Positions 25,299 through 37,155 of a stretch of 64,000 nt of DNA are shown here, piece by piece. Numbering within the stretch: the stretch's first letter is position 1; each line of letters opens with the position of its first letter. Position numbers and translations under genes: made by a program. Source of the DNA: Lethocerus indicus (lineage: Eukaryota; Arthropoda; Insecta; Hemiptera; Belostomatidae); contig JACDQD010000002.1 of assembly GCA_019843655.1 (NCBI GenBank), forward strand, positions 6,148,585-6,212,584. The letters are read 5' to 3'. Below the pieces are notes generated by a model. The model did no database searches and had not been told where the DNA came from. It saw nothing but the letters and a program-made list of their open reading frames with translations.

Positions 25299-25547
25299 AA
25301 TAAATATGTTGTTTTGGCAAGGGGAAAATCTGACATACAAACAATCAACATATTATTAGGTAGCATATGTATAATACTCCGTGCATTAAGTTCGATCAAA
25401 ACCTTGGCTTAAACTTTCTCTTAACTTTAGGTAGTCTAATTATGTCCGCACTTAGAAATGAACTCGCAATAACAGCGGTTACAACGGGTCGAATACTACG
25501 CCTCGAGCCACTGAGATAGTAAATTTATATACATGTATATTTTTGAA

Positions 25548-25580
25548 TATATATTTCACCGCAGTCCCGTATGATTCAGT
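25548..25580 (+). promoter_or_regulatory. TATA + initiator promoter, likely for the CRAL-TRIO gene
   Basis: TATATAT starts at 25548 and TCAGT spans 25576-25580, so the initiator A (25578) is 30 bases downstream, the classic spacing. The sequence then changes sharply to a GC- and CpG-rich block ending in a splice donor. The next recognised + strand gene is the CRAL-TRIO gene, whose first coding exon opens with an acceptor, so it needs an upstream leader exon. Confidence 0.5.
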
Positions 25581-25960
25581 ATGCCAATATACTAATTTAT
25601 CGCGGAATTCATCTCGGCCGATTGTGGTATTTCGTTGGAAGTTGACGAGCGGAGCATTTCGCGGAAACGCTTCGAGAGAACCTGAAGTTCCCCCGCCGTG
25701 TTTCACAGTCGAATCGGGGACTTTCGGTGTTGGGTTTCGATTGCAGTTGAGCCCCGGAGGCTCGAGTTTCAAGTGGAGGACACCGGCCCGTATTCGGTCG
25801 TGGCGGCCCGGATTGGCGGGCCAGGAGCGGGAGGTTGTTTACACGCGGGTGGCTCCATCTGGAGGCGTTCCACTCCAGGCGGGACTTTGAAAGCCGAGGA
25901 AGGCCCCGCAACAGCGGTCAGTTGGTTCTGCGACCAGCCCCGAGCAACAGACACTTTCAC
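25578..25960 (+). other. Putative 5' untranslated exon
   Basis: This is a 383-base GC-rich block after the promoter, ending CTTTCAC|GTGAGT (donor GT at 25961). It contains a single ATG (25581), which opens only a four-codon frame. The absence of any other ATG over about 370 bases is what a leader exon would show. Splicing to the acceptor at 35443-35444 would join it to the CRAL-TRIO start codon. That link is inference; the exon could serve another gene. Open frames through it without ATG starts are not persuasive as coding. Confidence 0.42.
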
Positions 25961-26509
25961 GTGAGTAATTACAAATTACAATCTGTTGATTCGCACTAGC
26001 CATCACCAAAATATGCCCTTCTATGAACTCAAAACGTTTTACCTTATCGGGAATCTGAACTATCCCATTTCACAGCTTCGATATTTAATAGTCAATTTGT
26101 TCCCTTTCATAACTAATGAAGACTGTCTTCTGCCATTAATTGCTAACTTACCGATAGAATATACCAAATTTCTATTAATGTATTTGGTTGACAACTAAGT
26201 AATTGCGGAATTCCGGTTATAATACTGTGATAGACTTGTTATAAAAATGCATTATAGAATAGTGCGAATTACGTGACTGTGTTGAACGGGCAGTTTTAAA
26301 AAATGGCGCAATACTACGAATTTTGCTCTCCTGTTTGATCAATTTTTTTGACTGGGTTGACAACTAAGTAATTGCGGAATTCACCAACAAGTGGCGTTGT
26401 GCATATTTTTAAGTATGTCAACATCTTTGGACAGATAAGATTCTTCGATACGTTATTATTCGGTCCTTTCCGAAACATTCGGTATCGAAATTACATTGAC
26501 CGGTTGAAT

Positions 26510-26530
26510 TGTGTGTGTGTGTGTGTGTGT
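26510..26530. repeat. (GT)n microsatellite
   Basis: About ten GT units inside the mariner remnant, just upstream of the transposase fragment. Confidence 0.9.
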
Positions 26531-26540
26531 ATACATTTTT

Positions 26541-26820
26541 TTGTTCGCAAAGGTGTTAATGCCTGGCAGGCTCGTAAAAAGGTGTACGCCGTGTACGGCG
26601 ATGAAGCCTTAAAAGAACGGCAGTGTCACGCGAAATTCCAGTCGGGGGCTTTTTCATTAAAAGATGAGGAGCGCTCTGGACGTCCGGTGGAGGTCGACGA
26701 TGACCGAATAAAGGCCGCTATTGATTCGGATCGCCATAGTTCGACAAGGGACATTGCGGAGAAGCTGAATGTGTCTTATACGTGCAATGAAAACCATCTA
26801 CGGCTTATCTGTGCAAAGAT
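26541..26820 (+). pseudogene. Mariner transposase N-terminal fragment
   Basis: The frame encodes the helix-turn-helix region of a mariner-family transposase: KKVYAVYGDEALKERQC, then FSLKDEERSGRPVEVDDDR, then DIAEKLNVSYT. These match the family pattern (VYGD.AL.E, SLKD..RSGRP.E.DDD, EIA..L..S) in order. A short gap removes the KWF region after the Cys. The catalytic DDD part (normally about 250 more residues) is absent: the frame runs straight into the right terminal repeat. It is an internally deleted, inactive copy. Confidence 0.88.
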
Positions 26821-29800
26821 GTTGACGTACTTAAAAATATGTACAACGCCACTTGTTGGTGAATTCCGCAATTACTTAGTTGTCAACCCAATAAAAAAGT
26901 AGATCAAACAGGAGAGCAACATTCGTAGTATTGCGCCATTTTTTAAAACTGCCCGTTCAACACAGTCACGTAGTTCGCACTATTCTATAATGCATTTTAA
27001 TAACAAGTCTATCACAGTGTTATAACCGCATGTAACGAAAGACTTCTATACTGGTACAGAACATAGTGCAACATACTCAAGAATAATACATATATATATT
27101 CCGATGAGAGCCAATAGTTGCAACTGAATTATTTATTGATATTATCACCCGTTTTTCCTTGTTCAATTCTTTATAAAAAAAAATTGAAAATTGTTCATTT
27201 TGGAATGTCATGCTTGGTCTCAAAAATCCGGTTGGGTTTCGTAGATCCAAGAGTATAACTATGAGTAGCATGCACCATTTACTTTTATCAAATTCTTTGA
27301 TTTTTTAAGCAAAGCGGGTTTAAAAACAAATTAGATATAATTCAGTCGTTAAAAACCTCAATATACCATATATACGCGTAAAACAAAGTAAATATATGTG
27401 TCTTCAAACTGTGAACTATATTCATGTGATAGCTAGTAGTTGGAGGTATCACAACGTGTGTGCCTCGAACTGATAACAAAACTTTTAATTAAATGTCCAG
27501 GAGATATTCTGAAAAATATTAAATTCTAAATGCAAAATTGGGTTGATTCCACCACGAGAACATTCCCCAGATGCAAATGATCATGATTTGCCAGTAAAGT
27601 TTTGTGGGTATATTTTTTTATGTTTCGTAAGTTGAGTGCAAAATTTTCAATATATTTCTGTTCGATGATACTGAATATAATGATTACAAAATAATAAATA
27701 AAACAAAATCTAGGCGTCACGATTGGTTATTTTACATTTTCCTTTGTTAGATTTAATTATATACAATACAGGATCGCTTGTAGAAAAACAAACTAATTGA
27801 AAAACACTAACACAAGGTGCGCATGCAAGAAAATTACAATTTAAAATGGAGAAGTTTTTTTTCTTATAATATTTTTTATGGAACGGATCCAAGGTTGCCT
27901 GTCCCCTGAGATTTCTTTTTTACGACGCTGGTTTTCCTTAAAAACAAAACAGAAAAACCTTGCATATCCCTCGCGACTAGTGTCTGTACAGAGCCCCGAT
28001 CAAGGTTAATTTGTGGATTCATAACTCTGTAAACGTAATTTAAGGCCGTGGATACGTTGAGAACACTTTATGAGTTCATAAAAATGAACATTCGATTTAT
28101 ATGGAGATACCAGTGAACGTGGTTCCTACCGGCAGATGTTAAAAATTTAAGGTTGGCAAGTCCATTTATTTATTTTCGATTTTCTTCAATTTACATTATT
28201 TATTTTCGTAGTTCCAACGTCACAATGCCATCGGCATTCAAAGCTGTTTAATTTCTGAATTAAATCCATATCATCCACTGGATATCAGAAGAAAAACAAT
28301 TAATGCAATCTGTTTAGCTGGAATATGAAGTAGCCTGTTTTTCCTTCTAACCGAATATTTACTTACTTTTTAGCTACACTTCATTTTCTGACGGACGATG
28401 TATGCCATAAATAAGATGAACACGAATAATTCTCTATCATTCAGGTTAATATCAAATTTTAATGTAACCTTTATTAATTTAAATTATTAACTTTATTAAT
28501 TATCAACTCTGAACCGATCTGAACTACGATAATCAAATATCTCGCAAACAAATTTGCAACTAATGATTTCCCACATTAAATATGGACTTGCCGAATCGGC
28601 ACGGCGCGTAATAAGACCGTTGCCCAATGTTGCAAAATACAACATACCCCTTTGTTTTCACAAGCATAAGAATGCGCCCACTGTCTACTACTGCGTATTT
28701 ACTGCTGCATTCTCGGACACGAACGTTTCCCATCGCTGCCACGTTGTGTGCCCTATTATCGAAGGTTCTTTCGCAATTTATTGCTGCCCCAACAGTAAAT
28801 AGAAATTGTCATAGACTGACTGGCTGTGTTTGATAAAACTCGAACTTTTTATAGTTATCCTAAGGCCACGAGCAGTGTGAACACGTGCAATACCCATTTT
28901 GCACTCTGCATTTTGCGTCGTATGGTAATGAACGCAATCGTTCATTTCCGTAAATCTAAACTTGGATTTATAATTGGGGGATCCATTTCTAATTAATTTT
29001 TTTCATAAAATAGATTTTTTTACAGTTAAGTAAGTCTAAATCGACTTGCTGCTAATTGCAAATAATCCCATCATGTAATACTCCACAGTTTTACAGAAAT
29101 GGACGAACTGGCAAATCCTTATTATAATTCGTAGCTTTGTTCATGTATCATTTTCACCCATAACATTGACGGTGTATTCACTGTCATCCATTCGAAGGGA
29201 TTAAAAAAAAACTGCATATATATCATATGCATAACGTCATCAAGTGCTAACTTGTCTTATGGTAAAATTGTTTCGTAATAAAACTCAAGCAAGGCCAGTA
29301 GTATTACATACGCAAAATGTTAATATGACACAATATTGGAATCGTTCCAAAAAATGCTTTATTGTCTTGACGCAGTTTGTATTTAAGCCTTTTTGATATA
29401 TTTTTATATAAATTAAATACAGAAAAAAGTAAAATTACTTTTACTTTGAATAATGTTTTTAGTTTTGACTTGTATTGAATATTCAACAACAGACTGTAGA
29501 CTTTAATTTACTGACTTTTTTGAAAATTGCTTCTCAGATGGAATTATAGACATTTATTGAGCCTGTCGACTGGCATCTCTTACTAATATATCAACAACGT
29601 TATGAGTAAGGAATTGAATGAACACGACTGAAAACTACGTCGTACTTATGTGATATAAATAGCTGAATATACGCGCCGACTAATAAACACGATATAAAGC
29701 TTAATGACCGTGGATCTCGAGCGAGTTAATGTCCACTGAATCATTTTTTCACTCCATTATTATCCTTATCGTCATACAGCGAGGAGAAATATCACGAGGC

Positions 29801-30989
29801 GATGTTCTTGACATAATACGATCGATAATATTTATTTTTGCAGTTTTTAGATTTTTTTTTGAATTAAGAAAAAAAGGTTTGTAAATATATACAGCTAGTG
29901 ACGCATTTATAATACGACACACTGCGTTGATCGAAGAACAGGTTTAACGAAGTGACTCGTCCTCTGTGATGCTCAGCACGTCTCCTTGTAATGGATATTG
30001 GCTGTTTTCTTAGGTTAATTATCGTTTTTTTTCAAATATTATTGTTCAGAAAAAAAGAACACGCGCTCGGCTGCACGCAGTTTAATAAAACAATAAATTA
30101 ATGACTACGCCATAATCCTAATTTAATTCCATTCTTGGTTTCTTCGTTGAATAAAATTTTAAATTAATTTCCATCCGAAGTTCTTTACTTAATGTCTGAG
30201 GGAATGAATTTTTTGAGGCCATTAACGATTATTGCAAAATCTTGGGACGAAATTGATATTTAAATAAAATATCGTTAAATCCGTCGTTCACTTCACGCCG
30301 TTTTATCGCGTTGTAAATGTTTGGCAACATTTATTGTTGCCAGACGTTGATTGCCTCTGGTGTCCATAAAAGTACTGTTGTATCGTTTTCATTGCTGAAT
30401 AAGGAACCAAGGACGGTCGAATGTATGTCCTATCGAAATTATAGGCTTTTGAATACCAGGTTTTACACTGCTAAATGATGATAATAGATGATGAATTCGA
30501 ACTCTATGTTACTGATATTTTTCCGCCATCATTATTTGATTGTCCTTCTTGTCACTATTAGTCCAATGCCGACTATCTTCTTACTAAATTTCAGTGATTT
30601 GACAGAAGATCGTAAGACTTATTGTAACCAAACGTTCGCGCACACTATCCAACAGTTAGTTGTATTAACGACGATGATTTATATAATTAATTGTGAAAGA
30701 TGATTTTATTTATGATCGATGTATGGTAAATGAACTAAGTTATTTATGCTACACAAGATGTGTTAATATCACGAGTTTGTATGGACTCAAGTGTTACCGA
30801 GTGTGCTCAAATACCGAGATACCATTGTTAAAATCGTCGCAGAGATCGATCGGCGTAAACAGAAGAGTGTATACATTTTGTTTTATCGTAAAGCTTAATG
30901 TCGAGAGTAGGTCAGTTGACCTTTATATAATATTGTCGTCAAATGTTTATGATCTACAACCAATAATTGTACTTAGAGGCGGTAATTGC

Positions 30990-31019
30990 CTCGCTAACAA
31001 ATTATGTTTTGTTAGCGAG
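30990..31019. repeat. 12-bp perfect stem-loop
   Basis: CTCGCTAACAAA (30990-31001) is perfectly inverted at 31008-31019 around a six-base loop. A smaller GAGGC/GCCTC inverted pair overlaps it on the left. Function unknown. Confidence 0.85.
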
Positions 31020-31703
31020 TGCCTCCTGAAATACTAGCTGCGTAATACCGGTCCAATCTGTGGTGGTAACCAATCTGCCGGATGTTGATAGTTTTGTGCC
31101 GTGCGATGCGGGATTAGGCGATATGGCCCAGTTATGTAGCCCGACCGACTGACAACTTTACCTCAAAACGAATTACCCCGTCAAATCCAATCACACACAA
31201 CCGCCGACTGGGAGCTGTGGGGCTTCTCGGGCCCAAGCCCTCCTCATTTCACTGCAAGTATTGTTCCACTAATACTCATCCCGGTAGTGAGTGTGTATTT
31301 CGAGTTCAATTTTGTCCGTTAACGTTCATTTTTATGTAATTGTGTTAAATGGATTGTCCATGTAAAAGTATGTTATATTGCAGGTCGGCGCTTAAATCAA
31401 CTGTCCTATGTCAATATGCGATATGATTAAGGTCAGATTTCTTTCCATTATAAATAACATTGGTTTCTACATTTAGAAGTTTCGATTTATCGCTATTGTT
31501 GAAAGCCATTTCTTCGAGTTTATTTTTATCTTATATCCTCTCACGCGGTTTAACTGGATCGGTTATGGAAGCGAAGACGTCAAAACGGGCAACACAGTAA
31601 ACGAACATTCTTATAAACTAGATTGGAGCGATAACACGCCCTGATAACAGACACCGTGTATCGAAATTAACTACCGGCATTATAGACCGTGTTAATTTCT
31701 CAC

Positions 31704-31965
31704 CGGTAGATGTTTGCAGTGCTGACAGGACGCTAGGCAACTGACAAGGTTTTGTCGCCACCTTTAAAATTATTGAAGCGGTTATATCTTGGTGGAGTAG
31801 CGCGGGGTCAAAGTGCGGGGACGGAAGATAATGCGCGTGTTTCATAATTAATGGAAATTTAAAAACGGCGGTGTTATTTGAAATTCTACGCCCGATTGAC
31901 GGACGCCTCGTACTGCGCATAGACGCGCTATGAAAACAATAGGATAGCGCTTTCTCGATTGTCAT
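31704..31965 (-). CDS. Candidate - strand first exon, unrecognised
   Basis: Downstream of a good TATA box on the - strand, the first ATG (31965) opens 87 codons (starting MTIEKALSYC) to a possible donor ACCG|GTGAGA (GT at 31703-31702, phase 1). The same frame stays open to 31618. No domain, signal peptide or transmembrane segment is evident and no downstream exons were recognised. It could equally be a chance frame in a CpG-rich promoter block; an alternative donor CGCAG|GTGTGA lies just upstream of the ATG. Confidence 0.2.
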
Positions 31966-32034
31966 TGGAGTCACACCTGCGCCGATCAAGGGCGGAGGGG
32001 GCCGGTGGGTAAGCACTTGAGGACGAACTTCGTT

Positions 32035-32043
32035 CCTTTTATA
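32035..32043 (-). promoter_or_regulatory. TATA box, - strand
   Basis: Read on the - strand, TATAAAAGG starts at 32043 in a GC-rich block (about 32.0-32.25 kb). A TCAAGT initiator-like motif lies about 25 bases downstream. It points toward the open frame at 31704-31965. Confidence 0.35.
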
Positions 32044-34012
32044 CTCGGAGGCGAACTAGCGAGGAGTGATTGTGGGCCGGCATCGGAGGGTGATGAGAGA
32101 GAGAGAGAGTGGGCCGCCGGGTCTGATAAGAGAGGAGCCGCCTCCCTCTCGACCCGCGCTATCGGCGACCCTGTTACGTAGCACCGACAGTCGGCTGAGT
32201 GCCATTTGCCCGACGGTACTGTGACACCTCCCTTTAGGTCCATACTTCGAATGGATATGGGCCAGTTGGAATCGGCGTAAGTAGACTACGAATTTCGCTG
32301 TTTCGACAGTTACGATACAACTAATTTCTTATAGGCCCAACAAGTATCAACGCACACAGTATCCAATGCAAACATTTCTTTGCTCGGCGCAATTGTTCGT
32401 GTTACTTCCTTCTATATAAATTAATTCCCGGTTAACTCTTCTCGTAAATATTAACGGCGATTTAATAATTTTCGAGTACTTTGAGACTAAAGAAAGACTA
32501 CATAATTCATAATAGCGGTTATATAGCTTTTACTATCAAATGAAGTGACCGCGGATGACTATCACAACCATATATGTTGTTTCACCCGAGTGGTTTGTAA
32601 ATAAAAATTTAGAATATTTCATATAAACTGTACAAGAATAAAACCATAGATTCCGAAATAGGCATGGAATGCCTAGGTGGCTAAAGGTAGGTGGATAAGC
32701 TTTAAATAATACATTAGAATGATAATTAGTATTGTAATATAGTTTAAACAGTGTATTATCATTCCGGCCTTTTATCTACCGAATGATTCATCCTGTCAGT
32801 ATTCTTTGTCTTCATTGTTCAGTTCGGCCTTTGATACAATTTTACCGGGCGCCATATTTTACCCGTATCCGATTCCATACATCATACGCTGTTTCTGTCA
32901 CCAGTTCTGTCATTATGAGCAATTTGAATAGGCTCTCCTCGGAACAGACTCATAATTGAGGGCTCCAATCACATAGTTGAAATTGTCGTAATAAGGCACG
33001 GCAACTTATAAACCCATGACTATCCTTCATTCCTATTGTACTGCAACTTCCTCCGGAGGCTGTCTGCTCCACAACTCAACGTGGGAAGTCCGATTCCTTT
33101 GTCCGGCCGAAGTCATGCAATCTACTTTTACTGTTGCAACAGACTATTTGCTTTTAATACGGATCAATTGTCATTCAAAAATAATTAGGAAAACTGGAAT
33201 AGAAAGATATATTTGTTACCTACGACCCTGTTCAGCAGTCCTTCAGAAATTTATCCGATATTGTATATCGAATAAACTATAATGGTTGACATAATTTTGG
33301 AAGTGCTCGAAGACAATTGCCCTACAACTTTGTAAAAGTGTAAAGAGTTTCATCTGTAAAACAGCTGTGAAAACAATCTGGTTCAACGGTTTTCTCTGAC
33401 GTCTCACATTCAGATAAGAAATACCGACCCGAACAGATAAAATCCTCAAGAGTTGTATATGTTCAGTTGGCATCCTTTGGCTGTCCTTCTGCGCGTACCT
33501 GTCCCTCCGGTTAGTGTACAGGACATCAGCGTCTCCTCAATCTTTACATTTGTAAACGCATCAACCTGCATATATAGATCAATAATAAATTATAAATCAA
33601 TTGTATTATACCCGAAGAAAGCGTCGGGAATACTGACAATATTTGAACTATTTTTTCCGTCCACTCATAGAAGATTCCGCCGATATCTGAACGGATGTTG
33701 CAATCAGAATCTACGGACGGGTTGAATTTATCAGTTGATTTATCGACAAAGTCCGGGCCCGCTCATTTTCCTGTGTAATCGGTTGGTTTTATTGTTAGTC
33801 TTGTCCACTTATTCCGTGTGACTTGAAGTTTGTTCAGGTGTTTGTTCTTCGTTATGCCGCTGGGAAACGAGCCCTGTCATGCTCGGCCAGTAATTTTAAG
33901 TATTCTGTTTTCCCTGCGCCTCTTTTGTGTGCCCGACTGTGTTCTTTATACAAAAACCACAACGCCAAACGCTTCGGGGTAATAATTTTTGCTAAATTAT
34001 GTTACAACTTGT

Positions 34013-34490
34013 GGTTAAAATGCAGAATAGGGGGCCCCCACTGATAACCTAATAGGCGAGGTCATGAAACCTAAATCTGTTTCATTCGATATCGTGACGT
34101 ATCTATTTCAACCGTTGTTATAACCTTCGCCCTTGAACTATCAATCGTACAAAAGGTTCAATTTTGTAATTTAACTAATATCAACTGGCTTCTTCCAATA
34201 AATTACCTGGTCTGAGAGACATATTCTTTCCACGTTCAGGACACACATACTCCCTCGCGACCAATCCAAGATTCATACATATCTCAATCACCCTTTCCGG
34301 ACTCTCATGCGTCAAAATCGTGAAAAATACAGACTCAACCTTTCCATACCCACAAAAGACGTCATGCTTCCATAAGCAAAATAATAATAATAATAATAAA
34401 ACATTCGCCTACAGCGTACGTCACGATATCGAATACAGCATATATCGATATTAGGTTATCAGTGGGGGCCCCCTATTTTGCATTTTAACC
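34013..34490. mobile_element. MITE with 42-bp terminal inverted repeats
   Basis: Left terminal repeat 34013-34054 and right 34449-34490 match at 41 of 42 positions and contain AGGGGGCCCCCACTGATAAC. An inner 18-bp perfect inverted pair, ATTCGATATCGTGACGTA (34084-34101 and 34417-34434), extends the foldback. No coding sequence. No clear target-site duplication is visible. An ATA-trinucleotide run lies at about 34381-34400. Confidence 0.88.
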
Positions 34491-35445
34491 AGAACTTTTT
34501 TGGCCGAACCCGAATCATCGCCTCAGATATAAACCGGGTCTAATGCGTAACGGAGGTCTATTTACTAGTTGTACAATTCTCTGATAATTTTTGGGGTTGA
34601 GTAAAGGACAGTTGCCATACAAACCGACAATATTCGGCGGCTCAACAAAGTATTTCACGCACAACAATGTTCAGAAAATGTAATCGTCAATTTTAGAAGG
34701 AGCTAGATCTGAAAAGGGCAGCTCAAAACCCAAAACTTTTTTATGATTGGGTAAGATGAAGAAACCTTTACAGTGGGTAATTTAGATTTTTGCCGAGATT
34801 TCAACACCGGTCATTACCCATTTATAAATATCGCTGCATTACGAAAACGAATAGTATCATCATCTGGGTTATCGGCTGGGGGAGGGTTTTACGCCCGTCA
34901 GTAAGAATTAAAATTACGTGGCGCTAATCGAAGATCTGTAACGAAATAATCTGCGAAGAAAGTGGGGTCGTTCAACTGGCGGGAAATGTGCGCCCCTAAT
35001 CGGCCGCTGAATTTCGAAATTCCCGCGGAATAAACTTGAGGCGAAGGATATTTGCAGTTGGGAAATAGGACGGGTGAACTGTGGGAATGGAAACGCTTCC
35101 TTCCAACCTCGTCCTCGTTCCCTTCCTTAGTTAGTTGTGGCATTGAATATTTTGACGAATGCCTGAAGTATATTGAGTATAATTGCGTTTTCAATGCGAA
35201 CGCGGCATACGAAAAGTAATAAATTTCATGTTTGTTGTATCCCAGAGGAAGACCTTAAATAATAAATTTCCAAATCACGACACTTCATTCATACTTTGAT
35301 ACGCGTCCTGGTCGGGTACTGAACCGGCGGTTTAGTTCAGTACTCCTTTTCTCATATTGCTTTTATATCTGCATTGAGTTGCTTTGTATTTCTGACAGTG
35401 TCAAATAAGGAAAACTGATTTCCTTGCCTTTTTGTACCGTTCAGG

Positions 35446-35605
35446 ATGCCGGAGAAGAAAGTGGAAGACAATGTGGGGGACGTGGAGATGGCCCTCGACT
35501 TGGAGAGCATACCGGCCGACGTGGAGGAGTACGCGAGGACCAAGGTTGGAGAGACGCCCGAGACCAGGGTTCAAGCGGTCGAAGACCTCAGGGAACTTGT
35601 TTACC
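35446..35605 (+). CDS. CRAL-TRIO gene, coding exon 1
   Basis: It starts at ATG, one base after the acceptor ACCGTTCAG (AG 35443-35444), and ends TTTACC|GTAAGT in phase 1. It encodes the acidic N-terminus (MPEKKVEDNVGDVEM..), residues 1-53. The acceptor before the ATG proves an upstream leader exon. Confidence 0.92.
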
Positions 35606-37112
35606 GTAAGTCGAGAAACAACCTCTTAGCTAAAACGGATACCAATCATTTACCTCGAATGAATTGCAATCTTCGAAATACGGGATACACGAATAATGAA
35701 ATTAGTGGAACAGTTAAATTATATTACAGGTTAAGATTTGGATATAGAAAAGTGACATACTAATTTGAGGTTACTATCATACATTTTATTATAGGACGTC
35801 AGTAATTGTTTCTCCCCTTTGAGTGCAAACCAGTTTTCGTGCTAAAAGTTCGGTATTTTTAAAAATATATCGGAAGAACGAATTTACATAAGGATAAAGT
35901 AATTTTTTAATTACTTAAAAGGTAAAAGATTTTAATGTGCAATTCAACATTTCCTGTGTGAATTAAATAAGTCGGTTGGTACGTCTTCTCAATTTATTTT
36001 AAATTCTCATTGAAACGCCAATCCGTACTGTTCCATCGTATCAGGTTTTAAATTTCATTAGACTCTCGAGAATAATAAAAATATATAATTTTCGTTCTCA
36101 TTACCCGTAGAAGAGGTCCCTCGCATCACCTGCATTTAACATTGCAGGATTCGATGGAGTATCTGTCGAGAAAATGAAACGCGTGCGTTTATTCGAGCCA
36201 CGATTGCTGTGTTAAGTCGTGCGAAACGTAATTTGTAATTGTGAGAGCAGTAGAAAAAAGTCCGGGAAGGAATCACACCGGAGAAATTGCCCATAGCGAC
36301 CGGCTCGGAGGGAAATCTGAGATCTGAGTGTTTAATTATTACTGCCCGAGTAATTGCCAGTGACAATTTTCAGTAGCGGGCTTAAGCACGGTGGACGGGG
36401 GCTTTCTCCATCAGACACGTTACAGAGACAATTATCAAGAATCTGGACAATTCGTGACAGTTAGGTGAAATAGGTTTTAGAAATATCAAGAAACTGCCAC
36501 TCCAATTCAGCACCTGAGAAATATTCATGTAAAACCCAGGGGCCACCAAAGGAAGAATTCATCCTCCTCTAAAAATATGTTCCTTACTTCTCTATTATAT
36601 ATCCCATAGTTCATTATTAAAATATTGATGGGCCATACCTGTAATTGGAAGATAAATATTTAAACTCCCGTTTTAGTGTTTTGGTGTCTCCAACGTTTTC
36701 GATCACACTCTCTGAAATTCTAGAGTCATTGAGTAATTTACGACTTTCAGCACTGTAATGTACACAGTACTGGAATAGAGAGAATAGAACAGAAGAAAGG
36801 ATCACATTTTGTAATTTTCCTGTAGAGCAAATAGATAAACGATATTCCCGAAATCAGTAACTGGAGAAAGTTATGAGATTCCAAAGTTTTCTTTTTAATT
36901 TCCCTAAATAATAGAAGAATAAGTATTATAGAAAATAATGTACAGGAATGTAATAACTCTAAAACAATTACGATATAGTCCGGAAATTTAAACGAAGATT
37001 TGTGAATATATATAATAGAGTCAACCATATTTCCACACTCTTATACACTATTATGTGTTACATGTACGTAATATCTCTATTATACTTTATTAAGTACTGG
37101 CAACGCGACAGA

Positions 37113-37155
<43 letters not shown>

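Larger units (their letters stand above)
26184..27030. mobile_element. Mariner-derived composite with nested inverted arms
   Basis: Mariner-type ends GGGTTGACAACTAAGTAATT (from 26355) and the inverse (to 26889) enclose a transposase remnant. The inner terminal repeats extend about 45 bp through GGAATTC.CCAACAAGTGGCG. Outside them are two long inverted arms of about 130-140 bp (roughly 26213-26352 and 26892-27030) sharing GTGATAGACTTGTTA, GTGTTGAACGGGCAG and CTCTCCTGTTTGATC. At the far left (26186-26211) the same mariner end occurs again as a direct repeat, while the far right lacks it. Non-autonomous and decayed. Confidence 0.85.
25961..35444 (+). other. Putative first intron of the CRAL-TRIO gene
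   Basis: About 9.5 kb without a secure gene. It holds the mariner composite (26.2-27.0 kb), a 12-bp stem hairpin (31.0 kb), a - strand TATA with an open frame (31.7-32.04 kb) and a MITE (34.0-34.5 kb). The rest is AT-rich with nothing recognisable. Confidence 0.4.

Noticed and set aside
25543..25964. Coding exon in the 25.6-25.96 kb GC block
   Set aside because: Two competing frames, neither ATG-initiated nor resembling a known domain; a 5' untranslated exon explains the missing ATGs better.
34898..35194. 98-codon - strand frame just upstream of the CRAL-TRIO coding start
   Set aside because: No recognisable motif and no promoter or splice signals; likely chance.
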